Positions 21,230 to 32,818 of a stretch of 64,000 nucleotides of DNA are shown one piece after another; the first letter of the stretch is position 1; every line of letters starts with the position of its first letter. Made by a program: the position numbers and the translations under genes. The DNA comes from Acephala macrosclerotiorum. Taxonomy: Eukaryota; Ascomycota; Leotiomycetes; Helotiales; Mollisiaceae. The notes under the pieces were generated by a model, which searched no databases, was not told the origin of the DNA, and saw only the letters and a program-made list of their open reading frames with translations. Location of the stretch: contig MU119258.1 in NCBI GenBank assembly GCA_014904845.1, positions 62,001 to 126,000 of the forward strand, in the 5' to 3' direction.

Positions 21230-24126
21230 TCCTTGTTCTCGGTTGTCCCCCAGCAGAGGACCCAGTGCCAAGGCAGGCGATTGAATTTATCCGCATTCTT
21301 CCAGTGTGGCGGTCCTGGTCGCACGGTTAACCCCAGTCTCCAACATGAACACATTTATCCTCAGACCAAGGAGCCGCTAGGAGGACAAAAAACGTCTACA
21401 AAATGCACTTCGGGCCTCGATTCGAGCTTATTTGCACGCTAGTGAACGGCTCTGCAGCATCCAGAGGGTTGCTTTCGTTTGTCGGTGGAGGTGAGACTGC
21501 TGTTTAGCCTGAACATTCTGGCGGCTGGGGTAAATTCAGATGGCGATTGCTGGGCATTTCCAGCGCAATGCGTGTTCCGGCGGGGCCAATCACTGTTAAT
21601 CAGGGTGGCATTTTTGGACGTCGATTGCTTAGAGTTGCGACCTTTGGATGGGTCGTTTCGCTCAATTAGTGCTCCTGCTCCAAGACTCCAGTTATTGTGC
21701 CCACTTTATCTATCGCGGGTACTTAGGGAACCCTAACCCCAAACCCCCCGCTAATTCCCCAGATTGTAGCTCGGCGGTCAAATGATTGGTCGCTTTGGTT
21801 GGTTAGTGGGTGGTTCGAGTCCTCTGGCCACTGGTTTAACCAAGATAAGGTAGACGATCGGCCCAGATTCCCGTTAGAAAATGTCAGGCGAGGGGCCTAT
21901 GAGAATTTCTTGGCTGCACAAGGACTGAAAATAACATTGAATAACACCGTGATATGGCCCGAGTAAGTCCGCAGAATAATTGTACTGATAACAGCCTACC
22001 TGCAGCTCGTATATTACTTGGGGATCGGCCATGCGAGGGAGTCCGAGTAAGATCATATGTTGGCTACCGGTGCATGCGACTTTCTCATGTGTGATGACAA
22101 GCTGTATCTCCTGTTGTTTCATACGATATCCCTACTCATAGCACGACTTGAGCCGCTATTGATACTCTGGGTGTCCCGTCTCGTTGGTAATCTTTTTATG
22201 CTCTCGGATTGAGAGCCGGCTGCATGGAAGCCATGCACTTAGCCTGCGTCTGTAAGGCTCACAGGGGCCCGAGACACGGTCCATATTGGAGTTTGGCAGA
22301 TCATTTCGGGGAGAGAGAATTCGAAATGGATCAAACTCTGGTAAGCCGTTGATCTCGAGTTGTCTGAAGCTTGTTTAGCAGGAACTCCAACCGGAATTGA
22401 GAACCCTCTTGATCATTCCTGCAGAGCAGAGAAGCAATTGGGCATGAAGTAGTGCTTTGCCTCTTGACTAGAAAGGAGCCAGCTACCATTGGTAAAGGGC
22501 TTGAAGATGGATTACAGAATGGATTTCTTGTTGGGCTTGATTCGTGATCAGACTCCTTGTGCCATTGCAGATCGTAGTCTTCTTGCCCCTCGTTTGTGTT
22601 CAGTCAAGAGGCATTGTGCTTGCCGAACGCCCGAGTATATTGATATGATTCTAGATACTCTAGCAGCTGGAGATCAGATGAGTCGAGCAGGATGGCCGTG
22701 GCAAAGGTAGGATCCAAAGTTCGCCAGTTCCATGGTGCTCCCGGTGCTCTGGAACGGCCGGGTAAAGAGGATTGGGAGGCCTTTTCGTCTTGCCCTGAAG
22801 CGATTGGGATTGGAAGCCTAGTTGCAAATCCAGAATAGCCAAACGCCCAAAGGGTAGAACCATGGCCCCAATCCGGCTCGAAAATTCCTCAAGAGCCCAA
22901 GCCAAGGACCGAAATTTCTGCTCAGTTCTTCAGGTGTTAGACTCGACGAGACTTTGCACCACGGACTGTACGTCTTCCCGACAGCTCTCATGCTTGGAGA
23001 CCTCCGTGTAGGTAAAAGGTTCTGCTCATACCTACAGTCTCTCAACAAAGATTTCGAATGAACAGGAGATCGTGACAGCCTCCTAACGTCAACCCTCCTA
23101 GAACATCAACTACTTCTCTCGACTGAGGTGGCCATCATTGCGGCCACTGGTGCTGGAAGATCCCTCGCACTCCACGAACTTCTCGAAACAACAGGCAATT
23201 CCCAAACAGTCTCACGAGCCTCCTTGATTGCCCATGACAGACGAAGGAACCAGTTCAGACGGGGTGGTGTAGGAGCTCAATGTCCGCCCCGACATGACAC
23301 TTTCATTATTCTAAAATGTTTGCATCTGCGAGAAGAATTGAGCTCGACCGGCCTGCTCAGCCAATGACAAGAGCCGATGCTTCATCGAGAGAATCATACA
23401 TTCCAAAATGGCATGCTGATTCAACGCGTTGGAGATGTTCTATCTCTTAGTGTTATTCGAAGCCACTATGATCGCTCTGGATGGACTGGCTGCTTACACG
23501 ATTGTTAGCATTGCCATGAGCCGCAGAGGACGACAATATCAACCTCTTACCAAAAGCATCTCCCTACCCACCAAGTCACGGTACGCTGCCATGGTGCGGG
23601 TCAATTGTGTGTGTCGTGATGGTGTTGTTGGCAAGAGGGGCGTTCAGAGCCTGGGCCCCAGCTTTTGGAGGGCATCACCAAAAATTCGAACTATCGCTCC
23701 GGCAGGAGTGACCGCGTCAAATGGCTTTCACCTCGAATAGCCACTTGCGATGAGTTTTATTGTTGGATCAGCGCACGCCGGTGCGTTTGGAAGGTCTCTG
23801 CTTTGTGGTCTTCGTGGGCATCGTAGAACCGTTATTTTTCTAGCGTATCATAATCGCCGGGCTTGGTAGATCTTGGGGGAGTACTTCGTAGTTTCACGAG
23901 CTTTGGAGCGTATTGTGGGTGCCATAACCAGAATCCCATGACTAAGCCACGAAGCGCGTCGGGTTGCGTTGTTGCCGTGCCAATACTATTGAAAACGTGT
24001 TCTCGCGAAGACCAGCAGCGCAAGTATTATAGTACAGCCTCAATCTGCAGCAAGAGGCTTGAATCTCAAATAATCCCCTCTACCAACTCGCCACGCCAAT
24101 CGCCCTGTCCTGCATCAATCACGACC
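21230..24126. other. 2.9-kb gene-poor region with possible gene remnants
   Basis: No complete gene is supported. Between about 22860 and 23370 several short plus-strand blocks look protein-like (for example HHGLYVFPTALMLGDLRVGK, then VAIIAATGAGRSLALHELLE), but they are separated by stops and frame changes and match no family I know. They may be the residue of a decayed gene. The kinase frame extends upstream of 24127 without a stop to about 23863, but the ATG at 24127 is the likely start. Confidence 0.35.
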
Positions 24127-26596
24127 ATGGCTTCAAACTTCCGGCACAATTCAACACCATCTCCTCCAAGCGCTACGAGTCAGCAGAGGTCTGGAAAGGG
24201 AGCTGCATTGCAATTGGCAACGATTGATAGCTCGGATGATGACCTGCCCTTGCTCAGCTTCAAACTCAGCGCCCTGACGAACGCGCTCCTAGACAGCGAA
24301 AACGGGCAGCAAGAAGATGCACGCCCACGGCGGTATCAAGACAAGCAGAACGAACTGTTTGCAAACCGCGTTAGTGATAATGTAGAACGACAGCCCGAAT
24401 CCGATTTCGATTCCTCAGGGTTATACCAGCAGAGTCAGTCTCCCAATGCAACTGGGGGTGGCTTGCGAGAATCGGACAACACAAGGCCAATACGGATTGT
24501 GCGCATAAGATCGAAAGCTCCCGGGGCCCGCGGGACCAACACTCCAAGAGATTCGCAATGTAGCCCTCAGTTATTAGCGATATCTGCTGAGCGTTCGCAA
24601 TCAGATGGAAGCATATTGGGAAAGTTGGTTACGCCTGCGCCAAGATGTTACAGCTCGAAGCTCGAAGCTGCAGAGTCGGAGAGTTCTGCCTTTGGATCAA
24701 AGAGAAGAGGCACGCCTGGTTCGGGTGGACGAGGCAGTATGAATGGGGGCGGCGGCGTTCATAATATTCCGACGACAAACGTGGAACGGCTCACCCAAAG
24801 TGAGAATGCCCTCCGACGTAGCGCTTCAAGCGTACTTAGGGCTAGGAAAAGTGCGGGGACTTCCATACTTGGGCCAGCGAGAAGATTCAAGAGAAGAGCA
24901 TGCGATGAACTAAGTCCAGGCGACGAAATTATACACACATCTTGGATTGGACGAGCGGAGGAACCGGAGCACCAATCTGAATGCCATGACGAAGCACCAC
25001 CCGGCACAAATCAGTCGCAGCCACACGTTATGGCATTGAAATGTCATGATGCTGTTGAATCAGGCGTTCGAAATCTTGAAAATCCCAAGATGTTGTCTTA
25101 CTTGTGCAACGATGTGGGAAACTTTGTCAAGTTGAGTTCTCCATCTAAATCCTCGAGTGTTCACCAACGCAACCCATCCGATTTACCATTGGAACATGGG
25201 AGGGAGAACGATCAACCTCCAACGGGCTTCCGAAATAGGAAAAGTATTAACATTCATCGAGACAAGGATATCCATCGAGACAAGGATATCCATCCAGGAC
25301 CAGGACACAAAGAAAAGCAGAATGCCACTCCTAGCTTCACCTCACCACAACGCAAAGCACTTGGCGTTCTCGGGATAAACAGTCCTCTTAGGCCGCCTCC
25401 GCCTCCCAAAATGTCTGTTCTCGAGATGGCCACAAAAGCTGCGGGCGCAGCAACAGCGTCCAGCGACAGGAAGAGGAGGGTACATGTCACAATCAACAAC
25501 AATGCATACCAGCGCTTAGAGTGTATCGGAAGAGGTGGCAGTTGCAGAGTTTATCGAGTGATGTCAGAAAACTTCAAAGTTTGGGCGCTGAAGAAAGTCT
25601 CTCTAGCACACGCGGATGAACAAGCAGTGAGGGGCTTCAAGGGGGAGATTGACCTCTTAAGAAAGCTTGCAAAGGTGGACCGCGTGGTCCAACTCAGAGA
25701 CTGGGAAGTGAATGAGGCTAAGCAGACTCTCAGCGTGGTAAGTACGTATGGTCCCCAAGCTACGTTCTGCGTCGGAACCTACTAACGAAATACAGCTGAT
25801 GGAATTTGGAGAAGTCGATTTCGATACGATTCTCAAGCGCCGTATTCACAGTGAGCATCCCAAATTTGATGCCGGGTTCACCCAATTTTATTGGGAGGAG
25901 ATGCTTGAATGCGTCGCTGCGGTTCATCAACATGATGTGGTGCATTCTGATCTTAAGCCGGCGAATTTCTTGCTTGTCAAAGGTTCCCTGAAGCTCATCG
26001 ATTTTGGTATCGCAAATGTAATCCAGGACGATACCATCAATGTCCACCGAGAGCACCAAGTCGGCACGCCCAACTTTATGGCGCCGGAAGCCCTTACTTA
26101 TGCAAATGCCGATACTGCGCAACCGATTCGCGAAGGCAAGTTGGTGAAGTTAAGCAAACCGAGTGATATCTAGAGCTTAAGATGCATCTTGTATCTGATA
26201 GTGTATAGCAAGCCGCCCTTTGCCCAATGCCATAACAATCTTCAGAAAGCTATCCTGATTACCAACCCACTTCATGTCATCACCTATCCTTCGACAGGGA
26301 TTGGGGGTGTATCCGTTCCATCTAGATGTATCAAGACGCTGAAGGCGTGCTTGACTTGGGATCAGTTCCAGCGACCACCCATTGAAGCACTGCTTGGCGA
26401 GTCGGATCAATTATTATGCCCTGATTTTGAAACTGGGGGCAAGGCTGCGATGAGTCAAGAGCATTTGGGAGCGATTTTGCAGAGTGTCATTAAACACTGC
26501 AGAACATCAGGCCTTCCAACAGACCCAGAGGTCGCTACTTGGCAGAAACTTTTCTATGACAAGATCAGATTGGCCGGCGCAGGTGAAATAGATTGA
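24127..26596 (+). CDS. Mps1/TTK-like dual-specificity kinase, interrupted by an in-frame TAG
   Basis: Exons 24127-25737 and 25796-26596 are joined by a 58-nt GT-AG intron. Reading through one stop gives 802 residues. Residues 1-450 are disordered and Ser-rich. The kinase domain follows: glycine loop GRGGSCRVY (about 466-474), ALKKV lysine, HSDLKPANF catalytic loop (about 587), IDFGIANVIQDDT (about 605) and GTPNFMAPEAL. These are Mps1/TTK spindle-checkpoint hallmarks, including the short activation segment. At 26171-26173 TAG replaces the tryptophan expected after KPSDI (family: SDVWSLG). The frame then stays open and conserved for 141 codons to the end (KPPFA, then CLTWDQFQRP, then the natural stop). 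There is no frameshift. Mps1 is essential in yeasts, so this may be an edited transcript, a dispensable second copy, a fresh null or a base error. As read, the protein would lack subdomains IX-XI. Confidence 0.85.
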
Positions 26597-27376
26597 GGAC
26601 TGGACTCAAGACAGCGGGTGGCTAATGAAGTTGAGACTTCCGGCCCACTGTTCCTGGGCTTCGCATGTTTTGAAAGGCATTCTTGGGTGGCAGCTTTAGT
26701 CCGGGGTTGGATATTTTCGGCGCCCTTGTTGGGGTCACACGTTAACACGCGTTTGTCGTCTTTCGTTTCATTTAAGCATTTCTATTGGTATATTGATCCT
26801 TGAAATTCTGCAGTTGGGTTTTTCCTGTCCCTAACAAATTTCTTCGCCGCGGAAATACTTGAATAGAGCCATTATGCAGACCCAGCTCAAACACGAAAGC
26901 TCGTGATCGTGGGATCACATCCTGGAACATCGGGCCTGCGGTCCGCCAACCCCTTTTGCGACAAGCGAGGAGACCCACCAGTCCGGCACTCATTTACAAT
27001 TGAGGCCTAATATCTGGGGCACTATGATTCATGACTTGGAATAGGGGATATTTTTATAGAGGTTTTGGTTGGAAGGTAGTGTTGGGTGGTGATATAATTT
27101 TCTTATTTAGGAGTCTGATTGCGAGAACGTGGTCTATCCTTACCAGAGTTCGATTCAGCAATGTGTCCAGAACCGCTGGTTCGAAGCCCTGAGAGAACAC
27201 GTACAGCGCACGAATGAGTTTTTGGAATTTGAAGTATTGCAGGTGGAGGTCTGGAGAGCATTTGGAGGTGCTGAAGCTATCATGAGGGATGGCATGTTCG
27301 AACATGCAAGGAGTAGATAATAATACATGTTGTATTTTCTATTTCCAAGTTTTTTTCCACCCTCATTTTCTATATA

Positions 27377-27878
27377 CAGTGCCACGTCAAGAGTCTGAGC
27401 CATAAGCGAAAACCCCACCAAAAATGGCCATTTTGCCTTCTTTTCTAAGACCAATATCTTTAGAACCACAACATGTGTAAATATAATAATTGCATCGCTA
27501 AACAGGCTTTAAAGAGTTATTTCTCGTCTCTAAAGGGATTCTANNNNNNNNNNNNNNNNNNNNNNNNNNNNNNNNNNNNNNNNNNNNNNNNNNNNNNNNN
27601 NNNNNNNNNNNNNNNNNNNNNNNNNNNNNNNNNNNNNNNNNNNNNNNNNNNNNNNNNNNNNNNNNNNNNNNNNNNNNNNNNNNNNNNNNNNNNNNNNNNN
27701 NNNNNNNNNNNNNNNNNNNNNNNNNNNNNNNNATTTCTTATGTTCGAAAGTATCTTGCACCGAAAAGATGTAAGATTTTATAAGCTAGAATATAGTTTTT
27801 TTTGAAAGTGATTAAGTCGCGATTCACGCGTTTTAGGCGCGTTTCGCTTAAGTGGCTCAGACTCATGACGCGTTACTG
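27377..27878. mobile_element. MITE-like element with about 35-bp terminal inverted repeats and TA target duplication
   Basis: The left end (27377 onward) starts CAGTGCCACGTCAAGAG and continues TCTGAGCCATAAGCGAAA. The right end (up to 27878), read on the minus strand, starts CAGTAACGCGTCATGAG and continues TCTGAGCCACTTAAGCGAAA. About 30 of 35 positions agree. Both ends are flanked by TA (27375-27376 and 27879-27880), the target duplication of the Tc1/mariner (pogo/Fot1-like) superfamily. The element is about 500 bp as assembled, but 189 bases inside are N. No transposase frame is visible in the known bases, so it is non-autonomous or its middle is missing. Confidence 0.8.
27544..27732. other. 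Assembly gap (189 N)
   Basis: A run of undetermined bases inside the inverted-repeat element. Its true length is unknown, and a repeated element is a typical cause of such a break. Confidence 0.99.
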
Positions 27879-28236
27879 TACGTCCCCGGCTTGTTCTTAC
27901 CACAAAAAACCACAAAATTAAACAATACAAATCGAAATCCGATAGGAAATAAAACATTTCCTCAATTTCTGATTCCATCCCAAACGCCCAACGCCCTGCT
28001 GAACTACGAACGATCGAGAATGAAGTATGAGTAAACAATAAGTAGAAGCAAAATGTAGCAAAAAGATGAACGTAGAATGTGGCAAGAACATGCTCCCTAC
28101 CACCCACCCGGAAATAATCACCAAGACCGAACACCATTCTCAATGATTCCCTGGACGACTCAAAATGCTTCATCCAGACGAGACGAGAAGACAAAGCATT
28201 CGTGCCAAATGACTTCTCCAAAGGCGGAGGGGCTCC

Positions 28237-30071
28237 TTAAGAGGTCATCCAGATGGGATAATCCTTTGGGTATTTGATCATAGCCATCTGGCCAATGGGT
28301 GCGAAGACAAGATGGATCTTCTTGGTACCGGTGCAAGTATCAGTGTGATCGACGTCATCGTATGGCCATGAGTAAGCATCGGGGCAGAGCCTGAGATTAT
28401 TGTCAGCATACATGGCGTAGGTAGAAGAAAGGAGAATAATTACTCGTGGAGGAACCCGCTGGAGGCAGGGCATGTCTTAGGAAGACCGAAAGCTCCGACG
28501 CAACCTTCGATCTGTTAGCATGGTTAAAAGCCAGTGTTTGGGGTAACACGTACAATGATCGTCACGGCCAGTGACCTTGCACTCCGACTTGCATCCATAG
28601 ACCCCCTTGTCGTGCCAGAGATTGTTCTCGGGGCAGTGTTTCTTCATGTCCTTAACAGTGCTGTGGCATGCACGCCTTTTGCAGATACCCTCATCGTTGA
28701 AGACGGTCACGTTGAAGTCGGTGGTGTAGCCGTCGACTTCTCAAGTGTTAGTCAAGTCACGATTGCTAGAAATCAGATGCCTACCGTCGCTAGGATTGAA
28801 CCAAGAGTGTACCGTCTGGCCTGGGGCATGATCGGCGTGCATGAATTCGAACAGAGTGTGAATTGGACCTTCTTTCTCTCCAGCACACTTTTTGCAGTCC
28901 TTATCGCACCCGAACAAGGCTTGGATACGACCATTAACGTTATGCTCATGGATGTAGTTTCCGAACTGGACGGTGCTGTTGGCGGCTAGTGGAGTTAGGC
29001 CGGACTCGGAGCCTTCGAGAGCAAACGGTGTGACTTTGCCTTCAATCAAATCGGTTGCTCCGCCAAAGATGCACATGTCCATTTTTGAAGGATTGAAAAC
29101 AGTCAGTGGGAGATAAGCGTTGTTCTCCTTCGCATACTCGTCTGCTACCTTGGGGTCAGTTCCATTGAAGTACTTGAGATAGTATTTCCCTCCCTCAGGA
29201 TGTGCCTCTACATCTGGATTGGCATGGCGGTCGGTGTTCTCGATGAATTCAACAATGTTTTTCACTCCAGAGTGCTTTACCTCGGTCTGCTGAGACTGGA
29301 ATGGGACGACAGCAGATGGAACGGCCTTGCCCTGTGTTTTGAGTGCCTGAATGACCTGAGAAGCTGCAAATTCTGGATGGTATTTGGCATGGACAAAAGA
29401 CTTGTGTTGTTCGTTGATCTCGCTCTTAGATAGTGGTGGAATGTATGTGGTGACGGTTGCAGGGGCTAAAGGAGTAACGACAGCGGGCGTGTCGATAGCT
29501 GGAGTCCCAGGAGCTGGAGTCTGGGCCGCGGGTGTCTGGGCAACTGGTGCGTTGACAGCTGGGGCATTGACGGCTTGGGCGCTGGAAGCTGGGGCGGCTG
29601 GTGTTTGAGCCACGGGTGCACTGGCCAATGGTGCGTTTGCAACAGGGAGGTTGGAGACAGCGGTGGCGGGAGAAGTTGTCGTCGAGGAAGAAGTAGCAGG
29701 AGCCGTAGCGGCGATCGACGAAGACGAACTTGCAATGGCCGGTGTCAAAGCCCAAATTGAGGTAGCTACGGATGAAACCGACGTAGCAGTTGGAACTGAT
29801 GTAGTAACGGAGGAGATTGAAGCAACAGCAGATTCAACTGAGACGGTGCTTGGGGTAGCCGAAGGGACGGAGGCAATCGCAGAACTAAATCGACGAATTA
29901 GCACGTGTCAAGGAGCAAAGAACTTGCATCTCAAGGGAAGAATTCGTCTCACCTGGCGACAGAGGCCTCGGGAATGCTGGATTCAGCCGCCTTCTTGGGA
30001 AGAGCCGAAGCTCCGTTGAGGAACAGAAGAACCGCAAAGGCGACTTTGCGAGTGAAGTATTTGAATTGCAT
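28237..30071 (-). CDS. Secreted thaumatin-like protein with a long Ala/Pro/Ser/Thr arm
   Basis: Five exons close in phase to about 538 aa: 30071-29953, 29884-28785, 28736-28554, 28504-28444 and 28390-28237. A signal peptide (VAFAVLLFLNGASALP) is followed by about 165 residues of mucin-like Ala/Pro/Ser/Thr repeats (units such as APVAQTPA). The C-terminal half carries thaumatin-family features: a cysteine-rich CDKDCKKCAGEKEGP block, VDGYTTDFNV, GCKSECKVTG, then DDHCCVGAFGLPKTCP, and CPDAYSWPYDD just before the end. These match the fungal osmotin/thaumatin-like group. The intron acceptor before VGAFG was chosen because it restores the CC pair. It is an extracellular or wall-associated protein; activity is unknown, though some relatives bind or cleave beta-glucans. 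A short tail after IHLVFAP replaces the usual terminal cysteine. Confidence 0.88.
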
Positions 30072-30175
30072 CTTGAAGATTTGTTTGGGGGTCGCGATTT
30101 ATGGATGCTCAGTCTTCAAGGAATGCCAAGCTTTGAAAGTAGGAAAGAAGGAGAAATGATGAACGAGGGGGGGTG

Positions 30176-30182
30176 ATATATA
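30176..30182 (-). promoter_or_regulatory. TATA-like element of the thaumatin-like gene
   Basis: The minus strand reads GTATATATCACC about 105 nt upstream of the ATG at 30071. Confidence 0.45.
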
Positions 30183-31135
30183 CCCTTGGGTGGGCCCCAT
30201 TGAACACAAGGTCCTCAACGACTTTCCCCCTTCTGTAGAGGACGTTAATGGAGCATAAAAACTTTTCTAGCTCTCGGCGCCAGCATCGACGGTGCTCATC
30301 TCTCGCGGATACCAGATCTGATCTCGATCATTGTTGACGACGGCACATCCACTTGGGGGTGGCTACCCACCTGCCAACCTTATTCGAACGACATCCATGA
30401 TTCATGGTTCAGTCCAACGACGGGCTGACGGAACCTAGAGAACAAATTTGCACAACATGTCGTCAAATATCAATCTTCTTCGCACCTCTATGGTATAGCC
30501 AATGGCCCTGGCGCCACTTTGATCTCAGACGCTTTGGAGAGTTGACTGTGCAGCAAGACTTGTGGTACACTACCTTAGCTGCGGGTAGAACCCTATTTCC
30601 CCACACCACACATCCAAGAACACAAAGATAGGAAAGGAGAAGGAACATATTTGGCATTGACGAAGAAATGTTTGCAAAGATCCCGTAAATACTAAAGCAT
30701 AGCATAAGAGTAGATGCTCATGTTCGCATCTTTGAGTTCCCTAAAGAATTACTCCACTTGCGCTGAAAATCCGCTGTATTGTAGGGTGTATCAAGCGCAT
30801 CAGTGTAGCCTCAAAGCCGCCCCTAGTGAAAGTCTGCTACTACGCTTGCGGACCACCTGGAGAGTATGGATTCAAAACCAAAGCTAGGACATATGCGGTG
30901 CATTAGTCATCAGAGACTTCTGATACAGAAAGTAGCCATCTCGAAAGGCAATCAAAGTTGGTAACATTCTAGGAATGGGCGACTTAACGGGTTTTCTGGG
31001 GTCTTCGGTCCCAAAGATGCTGTGTCTCGAGTGCATAACTGCCCGCGTACATTCGACCAACGAATGTGTTGCTCTTAGAATCATCTATCGCTTCCATGCA
31101 TGGGTCGACTGACACGCCTCTCAACATCTATGTGA
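30183..31135. other. Intergenic, no gene supported
   Basis: Upstream flank of the thaumatin-like gene. Only short open frames without motifs occur. Confidence 0.4.
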
Positions 31136-31570
31136 TTATGTCAGACAATTTCCATACCAGAATACAAGTCCAACACTAGAACACGGCTTACTATCACAAG
31201 CACAATTGCACTTCGGCGCTCCACATACAGCCATAGCACGACACTTGAGCAGCAAACGCAGCACCGGTCCATCCCTATCTGCCGTTCGGGTTTTCGCAAG
31301 GAAAGAGGGTGAGAGCAGCACATAAATAGTAGACGAGTCTGAGTCACTTCCCGTCGGTGCCAATGTGTCTTCGTGATCGACATCCGCGTGACTGTACGGG
31401 CTATCAAAACACCCAGGAAGATGTTCATTTTTGCTAGTACCACGGAAACGAATACCGTAACTCCTTCGTGCTAGAACCGAGTGTTTGCGTAGCCTATTCT
31501 TTGGGTCCGTGTAGTTTGGGAACCGTTCGGCGGGATGTCGTCAATGATGCGATGCCACGGTAGTTGAGAA
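31136..31570 (-). pseudogene. Possible remnant of a second thaumatin-like gene
   Basis: On the minus strand one frame is open for about 140 codons without a good start codon. In its middle it reads SPYSHADVDHEDT and then IYVLLSP. This lines up loosely with the AYSWPYDDVDHTDT and IHLVFAP ending of the intact thaumatin-like gene 1.1 kb away. A cysteine-rich tail (CGAPKCNCACDSKPC) follows. The other conserved cysteine blocks are not found nearby. I read it as a decayed tandem copy, but the match is short. Confidence 0.3.
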
Positions 31571-32517
31571 TAGAGGTTTCTTGGAAGAGTATATAGTGGA
31601 ATAGAAAACTCTGACCCTCAATAGTTGTGACTGCGAGGCACCCAGATATATCGCTTTGAGGGACTGGTCAAATGTGAGGCGTCATGGGTGGGATTGAGGT
31701 TATGTGGTGGATTCATAAAGTACAACCATGGTTCCGATGCGACGGTTCACCATGTCCACAGGCAAGTCTTCAGGTGCCAGCCCCAATAGATTTATCTCCA
31801 TTAGATTGTTAGTAAGTTCAAATTGTGTACGAGAGTAGCAGGAAAGATATCGTGGTTTGGATATTATCGTTGTAGAAAGGAGCGAGGTTGAAGTGAGTTT
31901 CGACTGAACGTGAAGCCTTTCCCTTCTAGGACTGACGTCTCGCTAAGATCAACTTGTCCGGCCGCTTCTCCTTTCCTCGAACCCTTCGAGCCCTTCTATC
32001 AGGATAGATATTCTTGTTTGTAATTACCTAGAAACTGTGAGCTTCATACCTCAAGATTAGATCTCCGACTTGAGAAGAAATGTCTTCCGCTCTTGTTCTT
32101 TTCTCGCTCAGAGCTTTGAATGACTATTGGGCCACTTCCGTTAACTGCCTACGAAACCCTTATCTAAGCACATGAAGTAATGGCAGTCTCCAAAGTGAAT
32201 TGGAATCTCAGAAGTCCTTAGAAGGAGACTCTTTCGTCTCTAATAAGTATTTTCTTCACAGATGTTTGTTGGATTGGGAGTAGGTCAGAGCTTGCAGTTA
32301 GGAAATGACCTAGCCACCCAAGCCCTTGCTCTTCTGACTTGTTTAGACTCATAATCACATCTTCAACTTATGCATTCGTATTCTTTCAGCAACCTAAGGT
32401 GAGAGTCCCAAAAGGTGATTGCATCACGTGCCGCTCGAGAGACGCGCCAAAATCCCGCATGGCTTCCTCGTTCTCGTAAACAAACACCACCTCAGCACTT
32501 AACACGGCGCAACAACA
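31571..32517. other. Intergenic, no gene supported
   Basis: I see no coding block. The bases just before 32518 contain an E-box (CACGTG) at 32425-32430. Confidence 0.4.
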
Positions 32518-32736
32518 ATGGTCACCACAACGCCCTCCGCAAATCAATTGCTGAAAGCAGTCCAAGAAGCACAAAATGAGCAGCCGCAACTCAGTCGTCC
32601 AAGGATGCTGGAGCTCCTATGCTCCAGAAACGACTGGAAGCCCACCGAGACGCGACTGAAGAAGTGCATGGGCGCGCCCAACGTGAACGCAGCCTCTACT
32701 GCACAGGGTACTCTTTTCGCAGATTCTTTGAGGTGA
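32518..32736 (+). CDS. Short open frame, possibly a first exon
   Basis: The frame starts ATG at 32518 and encodes 72 aa; the first 50 residues (NQLLKAVQEAQNEQPQLSRP, then DWKPTETRLKKCM) look like the small helical domain found at the N-terminus of several fungal MYND or SET proteins. Nothing downstream continues it cleanly; the decayed 2EXR gene begins 83 bp after it ends. It may be an orphan exon of a broken gene. Confidence 0.3.
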   Translation: MVTTTPSANQLLKAVQEAQNEQPQLSRPRMLELLCSRNDWKPTETRLKKCMGAPNVNAASTAQGTLFADSLR

Positions 32737-32818
32737 GCAGAAAGCCGATGCCGACCAATTTCAATCTCCCAAGGCTCGAATTGGATCACCTTACCAAATC
32801 CAACCATCTAAAGTTGTG

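Larger units (their letters stand above)
26597..28236. other. Intergenic region holding a MITE and the assembly gap
   Basis: The kinase and the thaumatin-like gene converge here. The only structure I can support is the inverted-repeat element at 27377-27878, which includes the run of N. Open frames are short and motif-free. Confidence 0.5.

Noticed and set aside
21729..21750. Telomere-like CCCTAACCCC
   Set aside because: A single imperfect unit with no tandem array; chance in a C-rich stretch.
21811..21822. tRNA B-box-like GGTTCGAGTCC
   Set aside because: No acceptor stem, poor T-stem pairing (a T-T mismatch) and no convincing A box upstream.
26137..26173. A GC-AG intron that would splice out the kinase TAG
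   Set aside because: It would remove the conserved KLSKPSD segment and is not a multiple of three, so the frame would be lost.
32420..32434. 15-bp match to 54908-54922 containing CACGTG
   Set aside because: A 15-mer shared once in 64 kb is near chance expectation; the extended similarity needs a gap.
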